From Zeugodacus cucurbitae (Eukaryota; Arthropoda; Insecta; Diptera; Tephritidae): a stretch of DNA of 64,000 bases. The stretch spans positions 46,346,501 through 46,410,500 of the forward strand of contig NC_071671.1 in assembly GCF_028554725.1 (NCBI RefSeq). Direction: 5' to 3'. Numbering within the stretch: the first letter of the stretch is position 1; each line of letters opens with the position of its first letter. Positions 44,950-57,139 of the stretch are shown one piece after another. The notes beneath the pieces are model-generated. The model ran no database searches and was not told the DNA's origin. It saw only the letters and a list, made by a program, of their open reading frames with translations. The position numbers and the translations under genes were made by a program.

Positions 44950-47255
44950 GCGTTCAAAGAGCGATCTTCATCGTTTTGAATGCGCTCTGCTGGTTTTGCG
45001 GCTGGCAGTCTTTATTCGTGGCTCTTTATTTTTTATCATCACAATTTGTTTTGTTCGTCGCCGAATTACTCGTCGGATTACTCGCTGGTTTGTACGAGAG
45101 CGATCAACTGTTATTTGAGCCTTTTTGAGAATAACTCTTCCTGGTAATATTCCTAGGATTTGCATATGCTCTATGCACGGTTTTCGCAATGAAATTAACA
45201 ATTCGAAAAGCGGATCTGATAAGACGTCTAGAGCTTTGCCATTTGTAATGAGTGTAATATATATTAAATTCTATAATTTATTATTTATTAGTAAGAACAG
45301 ATATGTAATTAGCTTTTGTGGTTTAAGAGTTGTATAGAGTAGACGTGAGGTTAACTTTACGAACGTATCTCAGCATTCGAGAGTTATCCAGTAAAGCTTA
45401 GTGACTTACCAACAGAACTTACCAAAATTGGTTCATAAATGTATCCTACTATAGCCATGGATCCATGTGTACTTTCTCTAACCCTCATGCAACCATAATG
45501 TTTATCGCACTTTTGGCAATACTTTGTTCGAGATATCTTTAGAAAAATGTTCGGTCTTGTGCAATAAAAACTAAATATATTGACATTCAGCTAAAGGATC
45601 CGAAGACGTACATATATATCTTTAACATTTGATTTTATACTGTGCTGTATACGTAATAATACGTGAAATAAGTTCTCAGAATCGTGTCTCAGCTGTCAAG
45701 TAGTATTATACATTCCTTGAAGAAAATACCTTTAGCGAATTTCATAGGGGATTTTTCGTTAGCGCATATTTCTTATTCATAAAATGAAAGCATTATTTTT
45801 AGTAATAGTTAAGAATAATCTCCGATTCAAAAGTGTAATAAAATTATTTAATCTGTAAACGTGACGACGATTCGTTTTAAAAACAAAACGATTCAGTCGA
45901 AAATGTCAAATTCTTGGAATACATAATTTCTGTGAAATGCCTGAAATAAATAAAATATATTTCTTTAGTATGCAACAGATAAGCCACCAAATATGTGCTT
46001 GTATAGAATTAAGGAGAAGTTGGGAAATTCCCAAAGAACATCTACAAACGACGATTGAATATAATTTCAAAACAAGAACCTAATCATTTCATTAAAATAC
46101 ATTATTATATACTTGTACATACATACATACATATTAAAATTATTAATATACATATATTAAAGCTTTCGAAATCTTTGCCTATACGGTAATGCAGTGCTTA
46201 GTTGTAGAAATTTTGCAAATAATCAACAACCTTTCTCAAATTATTTTTCAAGAAAACAATGTATTCCACCTCTCCTTTTTACTATTATTTATTCAAATTA
46301 AATTAGCACACTAAAATCAATAACCTTCTAACTTTCGACTTTAAACTCTCTCTCTCTGAACAACTGCAATGCAGTGTTATTTATTACAAAAAACTGCCAA
46401 CAACAATAAACTAAGTCTGATAACATATTTTACGGTTACACATTGCACAGATCGACGTAATTACTCAGGTGACACCTTTATTAGAAATAAAAATTTTTTA
46501 CCTCAAATATTTGCATCAAGTAGTATGCTATTTCTCTGTGCATAGCTGTATGTATATATATTTTTTTAAATTTTAAATAGATGGCTTCTTAAAAGATATT
46601 TTTAACTGTAAACCGTTTTAATTATTTTTGCTTTACTACCAATTTTCTAATAACTTATTTTACCAAATTTAAGCGAATTTCAAAAAATTTAACAGGTGAC
46701 AACCCTTTACAAGGATAATTACACTTCACACGTGATATTCAGTAGATAATCAAAACAAAAAAATAATTACAACAACAATTATGAAGAGCAAAGCAACCTG
46801 CAAAGCAAAGCATGTGAATTAAAAAAACACCAATTCGATACAAAATTCCGTAATGAACAAATGAAAAATATGAAACAATAATAGAAACAAAAGAATTCAA
46901 AATACGAAAAGTACAAAATAATTGTGCTTAACCGTGAATGATTTGTTGCTTTGCAAATAACCAGTTTTGAAGTCGTCTAAGTTTCAGAATTCTCTGCCAT
47001 ACTATGACGGCGCGAATTCAGAGTATAATAACACCGAGTGTTTCTTGTTTATAACTGATAAGTGTATATGTATGTGTATAATTTTTTTTCTTTCTATAAT
47101 GTATGTATGTTCACTGCAGTTTGTGTTTGTTGGTTTGTAAAACTGGAATTCCCCAAGTAATTCCAGAGTTCAAATATAAAATAGAACGCGATAACAAACA
47201 AGCTAGTTTCTCTTGCAATTGTCACAGAGAATAATGAAATTCTCATGTGCTAAGC
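44950..47255. other. Intergenic DNA, no supported gene
   Basis: AT-rich sequence with CATA repeats near 46110-46135 and CT runs near 46345-46360. The overlapping open frames at 44494-45340 lack domains and overlap on both strands. Confidence 0.4.
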
Positions 47256-48247
47256 TTGAGGGTTTAGGTGGGTTTCAGAGGCTAAAAACATGAGTATTTT
47301 CACAATTTTTATACTCTCGCAACAAAATTTGCTAAGGGAGTATTATAGTTTTGTTCACCTAACGGTTGTTTGTAAGTCATAAAACTAAACGAGTTAGATA
47401 TAGGGTTATATATATCAAAATGATCAGGGTGACGAGACGAGTCAAATTCCGAATGTCTGTCTGTCCGTCCCTCCGTCCGTCCGTCCGTCCTGCAACGGAT
47501 AACTTAAGTAACAATTGAGATATCTTAACGAAACTTGGAACACGCATTCCTTGGCTCCCTGAGGAGGTTGCTTTCGAAAATGGGCAAAATCGGACCATTG
47601 AAACGCCCACAAAATGGCGAAAACCAAAAACTTATAAAGTGTCATAACTAAGCCATAAATAAAGTTATGAAAATAAAATTTGGAACATGGGATCGTATTA
47701 GGGAATCGCACACTTTTTTTTTTGGGGGCGTGACCCCGCCCTCAAATAGGTTTTTTGTATATAACTCGCAAACCAATAAAGCTATATAAACCAAACTTTC
47801 TGCAGTCGTTTCTTTTAGCCGTTTCCTTATACAGTCCAAAAATGAAAGAAATGAGATAATAACCACGCCCACCTCCCATACAAAGATTAGGTTGAAAATG
47901 ACTAAAAGTGGGTTAACTCACTAACGAGAAACACTAAATTTTACAGAAGAAATAGCAGAAGGAAGCTGCACTCAGATTTTTTTACAAAATGAAAAATGGG
48001 CGTGGCATCTCCCACTTATGGGTCAAAAACCATATCTCAGGAACTACTCAACCGATTTCGAAATTCGGTATATAATACTTTCTTGACACCCTGATGACAC
48101 GTGTGAAAAATGGATGAAATCGGTTCATAACCACGACAACTTCCCATATAACTCAATTTTGAATTCCATCTGATTCCTTCACTTTATAATGTATACATAA
48201 GGAACCAATGAAGATAGCGGAATAAAACTTTACACAAATAGTACATA

Positions 48248-49171
48248 ACGGGTGATTTTTTTGAGGTTAGGATTTTCATGCATTAGTATTTGACAGATCA
48301 CGTGGGATTTCAGACATGGTGTCAAAGAGAAAGATGCTCAGTATGCTTTGACATTTCATCATGAATAGACTTACTAACGAGCAACGCTTGCAAATCATTG
48401 AATTTTATTACCAAAATCAGTGTTCGGTTCGAAATGTGTTTATCGACAAATTTTGTTCAGCGATGAGGCTCATTTCTGGTTGAATGGCTACGTAAATAAG
48501 CAAAATTGCCGCATTTGGGGTGAAGAGCAACCAGAAGCCGTTCAAGAACTGCCCATGCATCCCGAAAAATGCACTGTTTGGTGTGGTTTGTACGCTGGTG
48601 GAATCATTGGACCGTATTTTTTCAAAGATGCTGTTGGACGCAACGTTACGGTGAATGGCGATCGCTATCGTTCGATGCTAACAAACTTTTTGTTGCCAAA
48701 AATGGAAGAACTGAACTTGGTTGACATGTGGTTTCAACAAGATGGCGCTACATGCCACACAGCTCGCGATTCTATGGCCATTTTGAGGGAAAACTTCGGA
48801 GAACAATTCATCTCAAGAAATGGACCCGTAAGTTGGCCACCAAGATCATGCGATTTAACGCCTTTAGACTATTTTTTGTGGGGCTACGTCAAGTCTAAAG
48901 TCTACAGAAATAAGCCAGCAACTATTCCAGCTTTGGAAGACAACATTTCCGAAGAAATTCGGGCTATTCCGGCCGAAATGCTCGAAAAAGTTGCCCAAAA
49001 TTGGACTTTCCGAATGGACCACCTAAGACGCAGCCGCGGTCAACATTTAAATGAAATTATCTTCAAAAAGTAAATGTCATGAACCAATCTAACGTTTCAA
49101 ATAAAGAACCGATGAGATTTTATGCGTTTTTTTTTTTAAAAAAGTTATCAAGCTCTTAAAAAATCACCCTT
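48248..49171 (+). mobile_element. Mariner of the rosa (DD41D) type with internal deletion
   Basis: TA flanks both sides (48246-48247, 49172-49173). Termini are ACGGGTGATTTTTT (left) and AAGGGTGATTTTTT (complement of right). It is inserted in the mini-me/HINE copy, whose sequence resumes directly at 49174. Full-length relatives are about 1.3 kb, so about 0.4 kb is missing from the transposase. Confidence 0.88.
48361..49073 (+). pseudogene. Mariner transposase: intact catalytic half, deleted DNA-binding half
   Basis: The N-terminus (MNRLTNEQRLQIIEFYYQNQ, from 48361) is followed after about 25 codons by a deletion with frameshift. The catalytic half then reads openly to the stop at 49071-49073, from ILFSDEAHFWLNGY through FQQDGATCHTA to SCDLTPLDYFLWGY. 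Candidate catalytic Asp codons are 48462, 48741 and 48867. There are 41 residues between the second and third, the DD41D spacing of rosa-type mariners. All three are present, but most of the helix-turn-helix region is lost, so the product cannot bind its ends normally. No ATG opens the long frame; the first possible codon is GTG. Confidence 0.88.
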
Positions 49172-49848
49172 TATCATCTCTGGCTTCACTTGAGAAAAAA
49201 ATTTCGAAAACGGACTATAACTTTTCAAGGCCCCTGCTATCGAACATGTTGAACTCCGCGCCTAATTTTAACCGAAAAAATGGAAAAATCTCTCAGATAA
49301 TTTATTGTAGTTCAGAGGAAATTGTTTATTCTAATAGTGTGTCTCGGTTCCAAAAATTATTAAAATCGGATAATAACATCTCCTAGCTCCCATATACCTA
49401 ATTATAGGCTTTTCAAAAATATGGTGGTCTATAATCTGCATATATGTATTGATTAATAGGTGAGATATCTTAGCGAAATTAAGTGAGTGTATAGTCTTGG
49501 ATATAGTGTACCTTGCTGGTGAAAATGAATGAAATCTGTTCAGGAATTTCCTCAGCCCTCATATACTATATAGGACGATTTTCGTTATTATTTTAAACTT
49601 TGTGCCGAATTTATAGGTAAATTTGGGTGTTATCTTAATAAAATTTCTTCAATAAATTGCGAGAGTATAAAATGTTCGGTTACACCCGAACTTAGCCCTT
49701 TCTTACTTGTTAATACATACAATCTATATTGCATTTAGCATATCAAAGATAGCTAGCTATATCTCTTAGACATTTACTCGGATTGATTTGATATTTTTGA
49801 ATAATATTTCAAGGATATTTTTTTTTTTTCAAATTTTGAACCCCTTAA

Positions 49849-51792
49849 TTGAGACTACTTAGCACAATACATTATCTTTATCGCGCCTTCTCTATGACCT
49901 TTCTGCACATCTTGAGTTGAATAGTGGAAATGTTGCGTTGGTACAAGAATCGCACAAAAATTAAATCGGTGAGGGGTCGAATTTTTGAGATTTGACCGAC
50001 CAATAAATGTTACAGCTTTCTGTGTCAGCCATTCGAGCGACTGTTTGATCGTATTCTAAGCATCGTTTGCGGTTTGTCGGCAATACTATTTATTATAGTT
50101 GCTCTTTATACTTTCCTTTCCTTAATGCGAGTACAATGGAATGGTTTCCATATAAATTGTTATCAACTAGGTGTTATCTGCGATGGCTGCTAAGAATTTA
50201 ATTTAGGTTTCCAAAACAAGTTGAACTCCTCTATTGAATAGTTAATGTCATGATCAAGTTTCACATTCCGACAACAATAGTATTTATTACTTGTAGTCAT
50301 TTCTATATTAAACACTAGATTTTTGATTAAAATTTCGCGCATAGTACGAATCAATGTTATTCCAAAATTGTTGCAATCGGTCAATCTAGACATAATACCA
50401 TATTTATCGGTCGGTAAAATTTGCTTTGTTTAAATTTCCACTGTAGTCTGCAAGTTGGGAGTATACCGATATCCGTTTGGCTTGAAAGTATTTCGCAGTT
50501 GCCTTTGGAGTTTTTAACTGTAATAAATAGATACATAATATACATATACGTATAATAATAAATACTGATGGCCCACTAGTAAAAAAACTCCGTTTTATGA
50601 TTTTTTGTTTTATTACTGTGATTTAAATTTCACTTGACGGTTTGTTCATTCAACCAAAAACGAGTTGTATAACCTAATAAATAAATAAATGAATTTAGTT
50701 CTGAACGTTGCATATGCTCTTTACGTAATATTTCCTGTTCTAACTTGTTTCTGAAATGTGCGACATTCATTTTCAAAAACTCTATTCTATTTTAATTTAG
50801 TATTCAAATTTTTTTTATTTTTAATATTTGCTTCGGAAGTCAGAGTCAGAACCAGTATGTTAACATTACCCGCTGTTCGGATTTTGATTGAGAAGAGTTA
50901 AAGTTGTGCTGCATATGTTTTGTCCAACATTGTGTAGAATATATACAATCAACTTTATATGCCGGTATTTCAAGGCACGAGTCTCGCTGATCTCATACAT
51001 GTGACCCATTAGGGGGGCATTGAATTTTGTATATATTATTTTTATATTTCTTTTTATTTTGCTTTTATCAGCGCATTGTCTTACATATTCTTTGCTCTAA
51101 TTATATGCAGCTGCTAATGTGGGGTGTCTTTACACATATGCACTTCCACACAAATCGCTGTTGCACTTATGCTCAACATATGCTCACTGCGCAACATAAT
51201 GCATTTAATGAACTGCCTCACATACAGTCCCGTGTTTACTTCATTTACATAAACAATAACAAATTGGACTCATCAATTACACTTTGTTTACATTCGACTT
51301 TCTTGTTGTTATCAAAATTTTACACACGCCCCTCTTCACCTACATATATGTATGTACAAATATATAATTATAGATATAGCGTCTGACAGTGTAATATATA
51401 GTGGGGAATTCCGTAGAGTCACGCGTCATGGTGCCGGTATTGTAATAAAGCAATCAAAATTAAATTCACAGCGCTTCCAAGTAGAATAGATATTTTTTTT
51501 ACTTGTTCAATTAGCTGGCGGATTAAGTTCAATTCCAACGAAATTCCCTATATAGCGTGCGGTTCTGAGCTATATACATTGTTTGTATGTATATATGTAA
51601 GTATAATTTCTTTGAGGGTATGGGAAAATGAGGTTAATAGAGTTAGCCGACACTCTAATGATATCAATGTAGCGTGTTGAGCTCATACATTACTAATACA
51701 AGCAGTTGCGTCCAAGCTCACATCGACCGATTTACGACCGCTAAAATTATTTGAATTGGGATTTCAATTACTTAATCATACACCGTTATTTG
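49849..51792. other. Intergenic DNA, no supported gene
   Basis: AT-rich with short spurious frames. A 119-codon frame at 51027-51386 is hydrophobic and His/Tyr-rich, without start context or domain. Confidence 0.4.
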
Positions 51793-52385
51793 ATTATAGC
51801 CGAATTGATAATAGCGCGACATTCATTCTTCCTTTTGACAGTTTGGTGCCACTTGGTAATACCAAGTGAAGCCTGGTCCTTCTCCACCTGGTCCTTCCAA
51901 GGGTATGGAGTTCATCATACCATCGTCTGCGGTATTTGCCGTTGGCAATGTTTAAGAGACCGTAAATCTTTCGCAAAACCCTCCCTCTCGAAAACTCCTA
52001 GTGTCGCCTCATCGGATGTTGTCAACGTCCACGCTTCTGCACCATAAAATAGGACAGGAATGATGAGGAACTTGTAGAGTTTGGCTTTCGTTCGTCAGTC
52101 CAAAGTAGCACCTGGTGGTAAGAGTGATCCTGCGTTGGATTTCTACGCTGGCATTGTTATTGCTGTTAGTACTGGTTCCAAGATAGACGAAATTATCTAC
52201 GGTGCGGGTATTGTTTCCAATGATATCGATATCATCATCATCATACGCTAGTAGCGGTATACTCTTATAAAATATTGTATCTTCTTTATTTAGTTCTGCT
52301 GCTCGGAGAGGACCTTCCCGATCCTAACGCAACTTTTGGTGTTGTTCAACGTTAGCTCACACAGCCGTATTAGTTTTGCGACTCT
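51793..52385 (-). pseudogene. Second fragment of the RTE-like retroelement
   Basis: Collinear with 14940-15660 at the nucleotide level. Shared blocks include the GTCAACGTCCACGCTTCTG region with its ACCATAAAATAGGAC neighbour, the CATCATCATACGCTAGTAG region covering the former YADD site, and the TTAGTTCTGCTGCTCGG region. It covers the end of the RT domain and the C-terminal tail with many stops and deletions. No tail or target duplication was recognised. Confidence 0.78.
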
Positions 52386-54908
52386 CTCGTTCTATAAGAC
52401 TTCATGACTGATTACTTGGACTTAACAGCTTACTTAATTGTTGTATATTTAACTCAAACTAATTGTGAATTTCTTCGAACTGTATAATATTTTGTTTTTG
52501 TATTTCTTATCAGAAAGTGACTAAGTTAAGGTTTCATTATGTGCATATGTGCAAATATTTTTTGTTGGCATATATTTATATTCATAAGGTTATCAAAGGC
52601 GACACAAATTCTAGGAATTTCGTGAGATATGGGACAGAAGCTTATCTGCAATGATTAATTTATGTATTATTACCACAGATTGTTTCAAATTCACAATTCG
52701 TAATGAATTATTTTCGGAATACCATATAATACACATTGACGTTATTTGTTTTTTGCAGAATGATGGATTGATTCATAGAATTTGTGATTAACAGTTAGGG
52801 TTTCCTTCATTAAAATATTGGATGTTCATGCCGACCAAAATGTCCTGTTGTATGTATATCGATAACTGAAGACTTATGAATTGAAATTTCAGCGTGAGAG
52901 CTAGAGTTAAGGTCAATGAAAGTGAAGTTCCTTAGAAGTAAAGTTATCAGTTGTTAAAATTAAATTAAATCAAGGGAAGCACCAATGGTCTATTCAAACC
53001 ACAGTTCCGGGTTTGAGCTTTTAGTTTTTATAATCCCAAGAAAGAGAAGAGTGGCTAGTTTAAGAAATTCAACTTAATAAACTTACAGCTATGTAATGCG
53101 ATCATCTAATCTAGTTGTAAGGTTGATCTATACGAGTCGAGCTATCGTTACATGGACTTTCTTATAGAAAATACTACATTTCATATTTATGTACTTTGTT
53201 TTCTTCAAGCTTTTCTGAAGTCTATCGTTTCTAACATAGACAGCACATGGTGAGTGGAATCACGCAGGTTTTTTTTTATTAAGGGGTTACATGGGCTTAG
53301 TCTGTAAAGAACGGGCTATTTTCAATATGATTTTATTCAATATTTTTAATTTAATTATATACACAAATTTTAATATTTAGTTCCAACTTTTCAATTTCGT
53401 AAAGACACACATTTTATGCGGAATTACTGAAGAGAATATTAAATACTCGAAAAAGTCTAAAATTTCGCGGTATTCTTTTTGATAATTCTAAGTCCTCCAT
53501 CGCAGTCCTTGGAATTATATCTCTCAGACCTGTCTAAAATTCCATCAAGATCGGTTAAGCAATTCTCGAGAAATATTCAGACTGTATCTACAAAACTATT
53601 ACTCGAAAAAGTTGAAATTTTAGGACAATACAATAAGTGTTGTAGAGTGCTTGTTTTCAAGTGACACAAATACTTTCTAGTTGTGCTCCAGCCAATGTTG
53701 CCAGTTATTTATTTATTAGACATTTAGCAATTTTATTCTAATTATTTTTCTCCAACATAATCTCTCAGCGCTCACAACCAGAAGTAAGACGAAGTAAAAG
53801 CACATCAAGCCATATTCATTTGATAACAGCAGCGTTCGGTACATAATTATTTTTGACAAGTTGTCAACAAATCATTGACTCCAACTAACATAACTGTAGG
53901 TGCAATGGAGCACAACAAACGAGCTACAACTTTTCGGCAAGTGCACGAACATGCCATGTTTCAGTCAAATACTTGTTGCGCACCCGTGTGTGAGTGGCAT
54001 GTACTCAATGCCACTTACAAATATGAAATTGTCAGGCAATGCATTGATTGTTTTTGTTTTTGTTATTGGAAATGCGTTTACATAACATTTTTAACAAGTT
54101 TATGTAATAAGTGTGGTTTTTTCTTATTTCCTATGTGGCACTTTAATTAGTGTGAACGTAAAAGCGCATTTATACAATTAAACAGACTTGGGTCCAAACA
54201 AAATGGCCTTAAAATTGCAGTGGGTTGATGTTGGTAATAGCATAGAAACGACAACAGCAACAACAATAAGCAAAGGCGTCTCACTAGACTGCAACGCTAT
54301 CTACAAGCTTGTGTGCTCGCCGCTTGCGGCTTGTTGCTCTTTGTTCGATCGTTGATCGCAACATGGAAAACGCATTAAATGTGCAGCTTGTCGATAATTG
54401 CCGCAATAAATCATGCATTTGCAATTTAATATCACAATATTTGCTTTTACACAACCAACGAACGTGTGTGAGCATGGAATTTTGTTTTGCTTTGTGTTTT
54501 CATTTCTGTTTCATTGCATTCGCTTTGATTTCAGTGCGCTTTTTACAATTTTATCGTAAGTCCATATGTTGCTGTGTATGTGCATAAGTATATGGTGTTT
54601 GTATGCAATTATGCATGCAGAAATGTACTGTTTTATGACTCGTTGTATGGCAATTGCTATGATTTGCCACACTTAACTGGGCGTTGGTGTTTATATCTCG
54701 CACAAACACACACACACACACTTCTACATTTGTAAACGTCTCGCTAATGTATTTAATGGGCGTGTGTAGAATGGGTGTTGATAAGTACCATTTATGGTGG
54801 ATTACAATTGTTCTTTTAACATGGATTGGCCCGTTTGGCTAAACGCGTTGTAAGAATTCTGATGGTAAGACCTCTCTATATGTATGAAGATCAAGTAGTT
54901 CCTTTAAT
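52386..54908. other. Intergenic DNA; partial TTAA-type MITE near 53279
   Basis: TTAAGGGGTTACATGGGCTTAG at 53279 onward resembles the terminus of the 25 kb MITE, but no matching right end is visible. GC-richer, CA-repeat-containing DNA at 53880-54780 includes (CA)n at 54706-54721. No gene supported. Confidence 0.35.
54706..54721. repeat. (CA)n microsatellite
   Basis: Eight CA units in a row, about 190 bp before HINE-like copy 3. Confidence 0.9.
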
Positions 54909-56117
54909 TATACTCTCGCAACAAATGTTGCTAAAGAGAGTATTATAGTTTTGTTCACAAAACGGTTGTTTGTAACACCCAAAACTAAACGAGTTAGATA
55001 TAGGGTTATATATACCAAAGTGATCAGGGTGAAGAGTGGAGTTCAAATCCAAATGTCTGTCTGTCCGTCCGTCCGTCCGTCTGTGCAAGCTGTAACTTGA
55101 GTAAAAATTAAGATATATTGATGAAACTTGGCACACTTATTTCTTGGCACCATAGGAAGGTTGCTTTCGAAAATGAGCAAAATCGGACCACTGCCACGCC
55201 CACAAAATGGCAAAAAACCGAAAACACATAAAGTGCCATAACTAAGTCATAAATAAAGCTATGGAAATAAAATGTGGTATGAAGGATCGCACTATGAAGG
55301 GGCATATTTGGATGTAATTTTTTTGGGGAAGTGGGCGTGGCCCGCCCCCTACTAAGTTTTTTGTACATATCTCGCAAACTACAAAAGATATATCAAGGAA
55401 ACTTTCTGGAGTCGCTTGTTTTAGGTACTACCTTATACAGTCCAAAAATGGAGGAAATCGGATTATAACCACGCCCACCTCCCATACAAAGGTTAGGTTG
55501 AAAACTACCAAAAGTGGGTTAACTCACTAACGAAAAACGCCAGAAACACTAAATTTCACACAAGAAATAGCAGATAGAAGCTGCACTCAGATTTTTTACA
55601 AAATGGAAAATGGGCGTGGCGTCGCCCACTTATGGGTCAAAAACCATATCTCAGGAACTATTCGACCGATTTCAATGAAACTTGGTTTGTAATAGTCCTT
55701 ACATCCCAATGATATGTTGTGAAAACGGGCCAAATCGCTTTACAACCACGCCAACTTCCTATATACCAGAACTTTGAAGACGATCTGAATCGCTTACTTT
55801 ACAATATATAAAGTTAGCACTAGTGAAGATATCGGTGCAGAACTTTGCACAAATACTGCATTTCTTGTGTGGCAGCCCATTTCTAAAAATCGCCGAAATC
55901 GGACCATAGGTTTTTAAGGCCCCATATATCGAACACAAGGGCCTCGGTGCTTCTAACCTAATATTATGGTTTCGAACTTCCAATGGACTTTATACAATAT
56001 ATATGACGAATATGTGGGTCAAATTGTGTACTATATAATATAAATGAAGTTAAATAAATAAATTGCGAGAGTATAAAATGTTCGGTTACACCCGATCTTA
56101 GCCCTTCCTTACTTGTT
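54909..56117 (+). mobile_element. Mini-me/HINE-like repeat, copy 3 (complete)
   Basis: An uninterrupted 1.2-kb copy. It starts TATACTCTCGCAACAAATGT and has a (GTCY)n tract at about 55052-55082. The inverse subterminal repeat TTGCGAGAGT is near 56063. A hairpin with one mismatch (GTTCGG...CCGATC) follows, and it ends CTTACTTGTT. No transposase or helicase is encoded, so it is non-autonomous. Confidence 0.8.
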
Positions 56118-56328
56118 TTCGAACTATAATTAAAATGCTATGGCTTAAAATCATTGCGATATTCTCTCTCTTTAATACATTCGCTGGTCTTCGTAGCTAA
56201 TATCGATCCTCATTCAACTTGAACAAGTTATTTAAAAACTAACTAACTAAAACCAAAATATTTTCGTGTCCTCCGCCAAATGTGAGACCATAATCTAGTA
56301 AAGATATCAAATTATATATTTGTATATA

Positions 56329-56961
56329 AAGAGTGATCAAAGTAGAGGTACTTTTTCCATAGCGTTTATTCGCAACTCCATCACCCATCTTGAGACCCAA
56401 CATTCATTATTGGATAATATTCGATCGAATGGACCACGCCAGCCCACCCAGCACTCAGTGAAGAAGGAATAACAGGCATAGCTGAGAGTGTACACGAAGA
56501 CCGTGGATAGTCGATTCGGTGCCGTCCGCTGCAACTCGGACTGACGTATAGAACGACTTGGCGCATTTTACGTCGAGATCTCAAATTGAAAGCGTACAAA
56601 AAGCAGCTTGTGCAAGAACTGAAGCCACTCAACCTTCCCAAGCGACATTGCTTTGCTCTATGGGCTCGTGAAAAGTTCCAAGAAGGTCCGACGTGTTCGA
56701 CCCAATTTTGTTCAGCAATGAGGCCCATTTCGGGCTCATTGGGTATGAAAACAAGCAAAGTTGCCGCATTTGGGACGAAAAGCAACCTGAAGAGATTTAA
56801 GAGCTGAGAGAGAGAGATTTTCTAGAAAAACAACGGTTTGGTGTGGTGTCTATGCCGGTGGAATCTTCGGTCCATATTTGATAATAAATATTCCCCATTA
56901 AATTTAAATTTTCTGTGTTTTTTCTTGAAAAAACTAGGGAACCTCGAAATGTATCTTCCTC
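56329..56961 (+). mobile_element. DD41D-like mariner relic with mutated first catalytic Asp
   Basis: TA flanks both sides (56327-56328, 56962-56963). The left terminus AAGAGTGATCAAAGTAGAGG matches the end of the 29632 element in inverse, and the right side (GGGAACCTCGAAATG) matches its other end. The + strand encodes transposase pieces with frame breaks: LGLTYRTTWRILRRDLKLK, LVQELKPLNLPKRHCFALW, and the FSDEAHF motif as FSNEAHF (AAT at 56717-56719). VWCGVYAGGIFGPYL follows, and then the C-terminal half is deleted. Confidence 0.78.
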
Positions 56962-57139
56962 TATATAAAAAATGTACGAATGTCATGGTTTTTTTAGTAA
57001 AAGTGTTGTTAGAGAACTACTGTAGTAGTTATGTTTGTGCTGCCGATAAATCTTTTAAATTCCAATGGTGTATTCCAGCCCTATTTGAACACCTAATTAA
57101 GGATAACATGTACAATTTTATTATATATATGTATATATA

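Larger units (their letters stand above)
47310..49711 (+). mobile_element. Mini-me/HINE-like repeat, copy 2, hosting a mariner
   Basis: Starts TATACTCTCGCAACAAAATT. A (GTCY)n tract lies at about 47453-47490. The inverse subterminal repeat TTGCGAGAGT is at 49657-49666, a perfect 6-bp-stem hairpin GTTCGG...CCGAAC at 49674-49691, and the end is CTTACTTGTT. Subterminal inverted repeats, a central GTCY microsatellite and a 3' hairpin are the described plan of dipteran DINE-1/mini-me elements and of Helentron-associated elements. A 924-bp mariner interrupts it at 48248-49171; without it the element is about 1.48 kb. Short - strand frames here recur in copy 3 but reflect shared repeat DNA. Confidence 0.78.
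47260..49844. mobile_element. Second TTAA-type MITE copy, split by younger insertions
   Basis: The left end (TTGA then GGGTTTAGGTGGGTTTCAGA, from 47256) matches the terminus of the MITE at 25273. After the inserted repeat ends at 49711, the right part resumes. It has an AT-rich interior resembling the 25 kb copy (GGATTGATTTGAT, TTCAAATTTTGAA) and ends CCCC then TTAA at 49845-49848. The right terminus has lost its ACCCACCT block. Own sequence is only about 180 bp. Confidence 0.45.

Noticed and set aside
44494..45340. Overlapping open frames of 109, 126 and 70 codons
   Set aside because: They overlap in several frames, are hydrophobic or Arg-rich through composition, and show no domain or splice logic; better explained as regulatory, GC-richer DNA.
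45372..45443. ATGAACCAATTTTG|GTAAGT on the - strand as serpin D exon 1
   Set aside because: Its phase 2 end would read into a stop in the next exon; the exon at 43950-43930 keeps the frame and gives a proper signal peptide.
47377..47872. Minus-strand frames in the (GTCY)n repeat that recur in copy 3 (54891-55377)
   Set aside because: Similarity comes from the shared non-coding repeat; frames are broken differently and contain the microsatellite.
48420..48446. Start of the long transposase frame as a Met-initiated gene
   Set aside because: The first codon is GTG, not ATG, and the true N-terminus (48361) is in another frame; the element is a deletion derivative.
51027..51386. 119-codon + strand frame
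   Set aside because: Composition-driven, no recognisable family, lies in repeat-rich intergenic DNA.
54203..54355. 50-residue frame with a strong start context (ACAAAATGG)
   Set aside because: No domain, no poly(A) signal nearby and CAA-repeat composition in the middle; possible but not supported.
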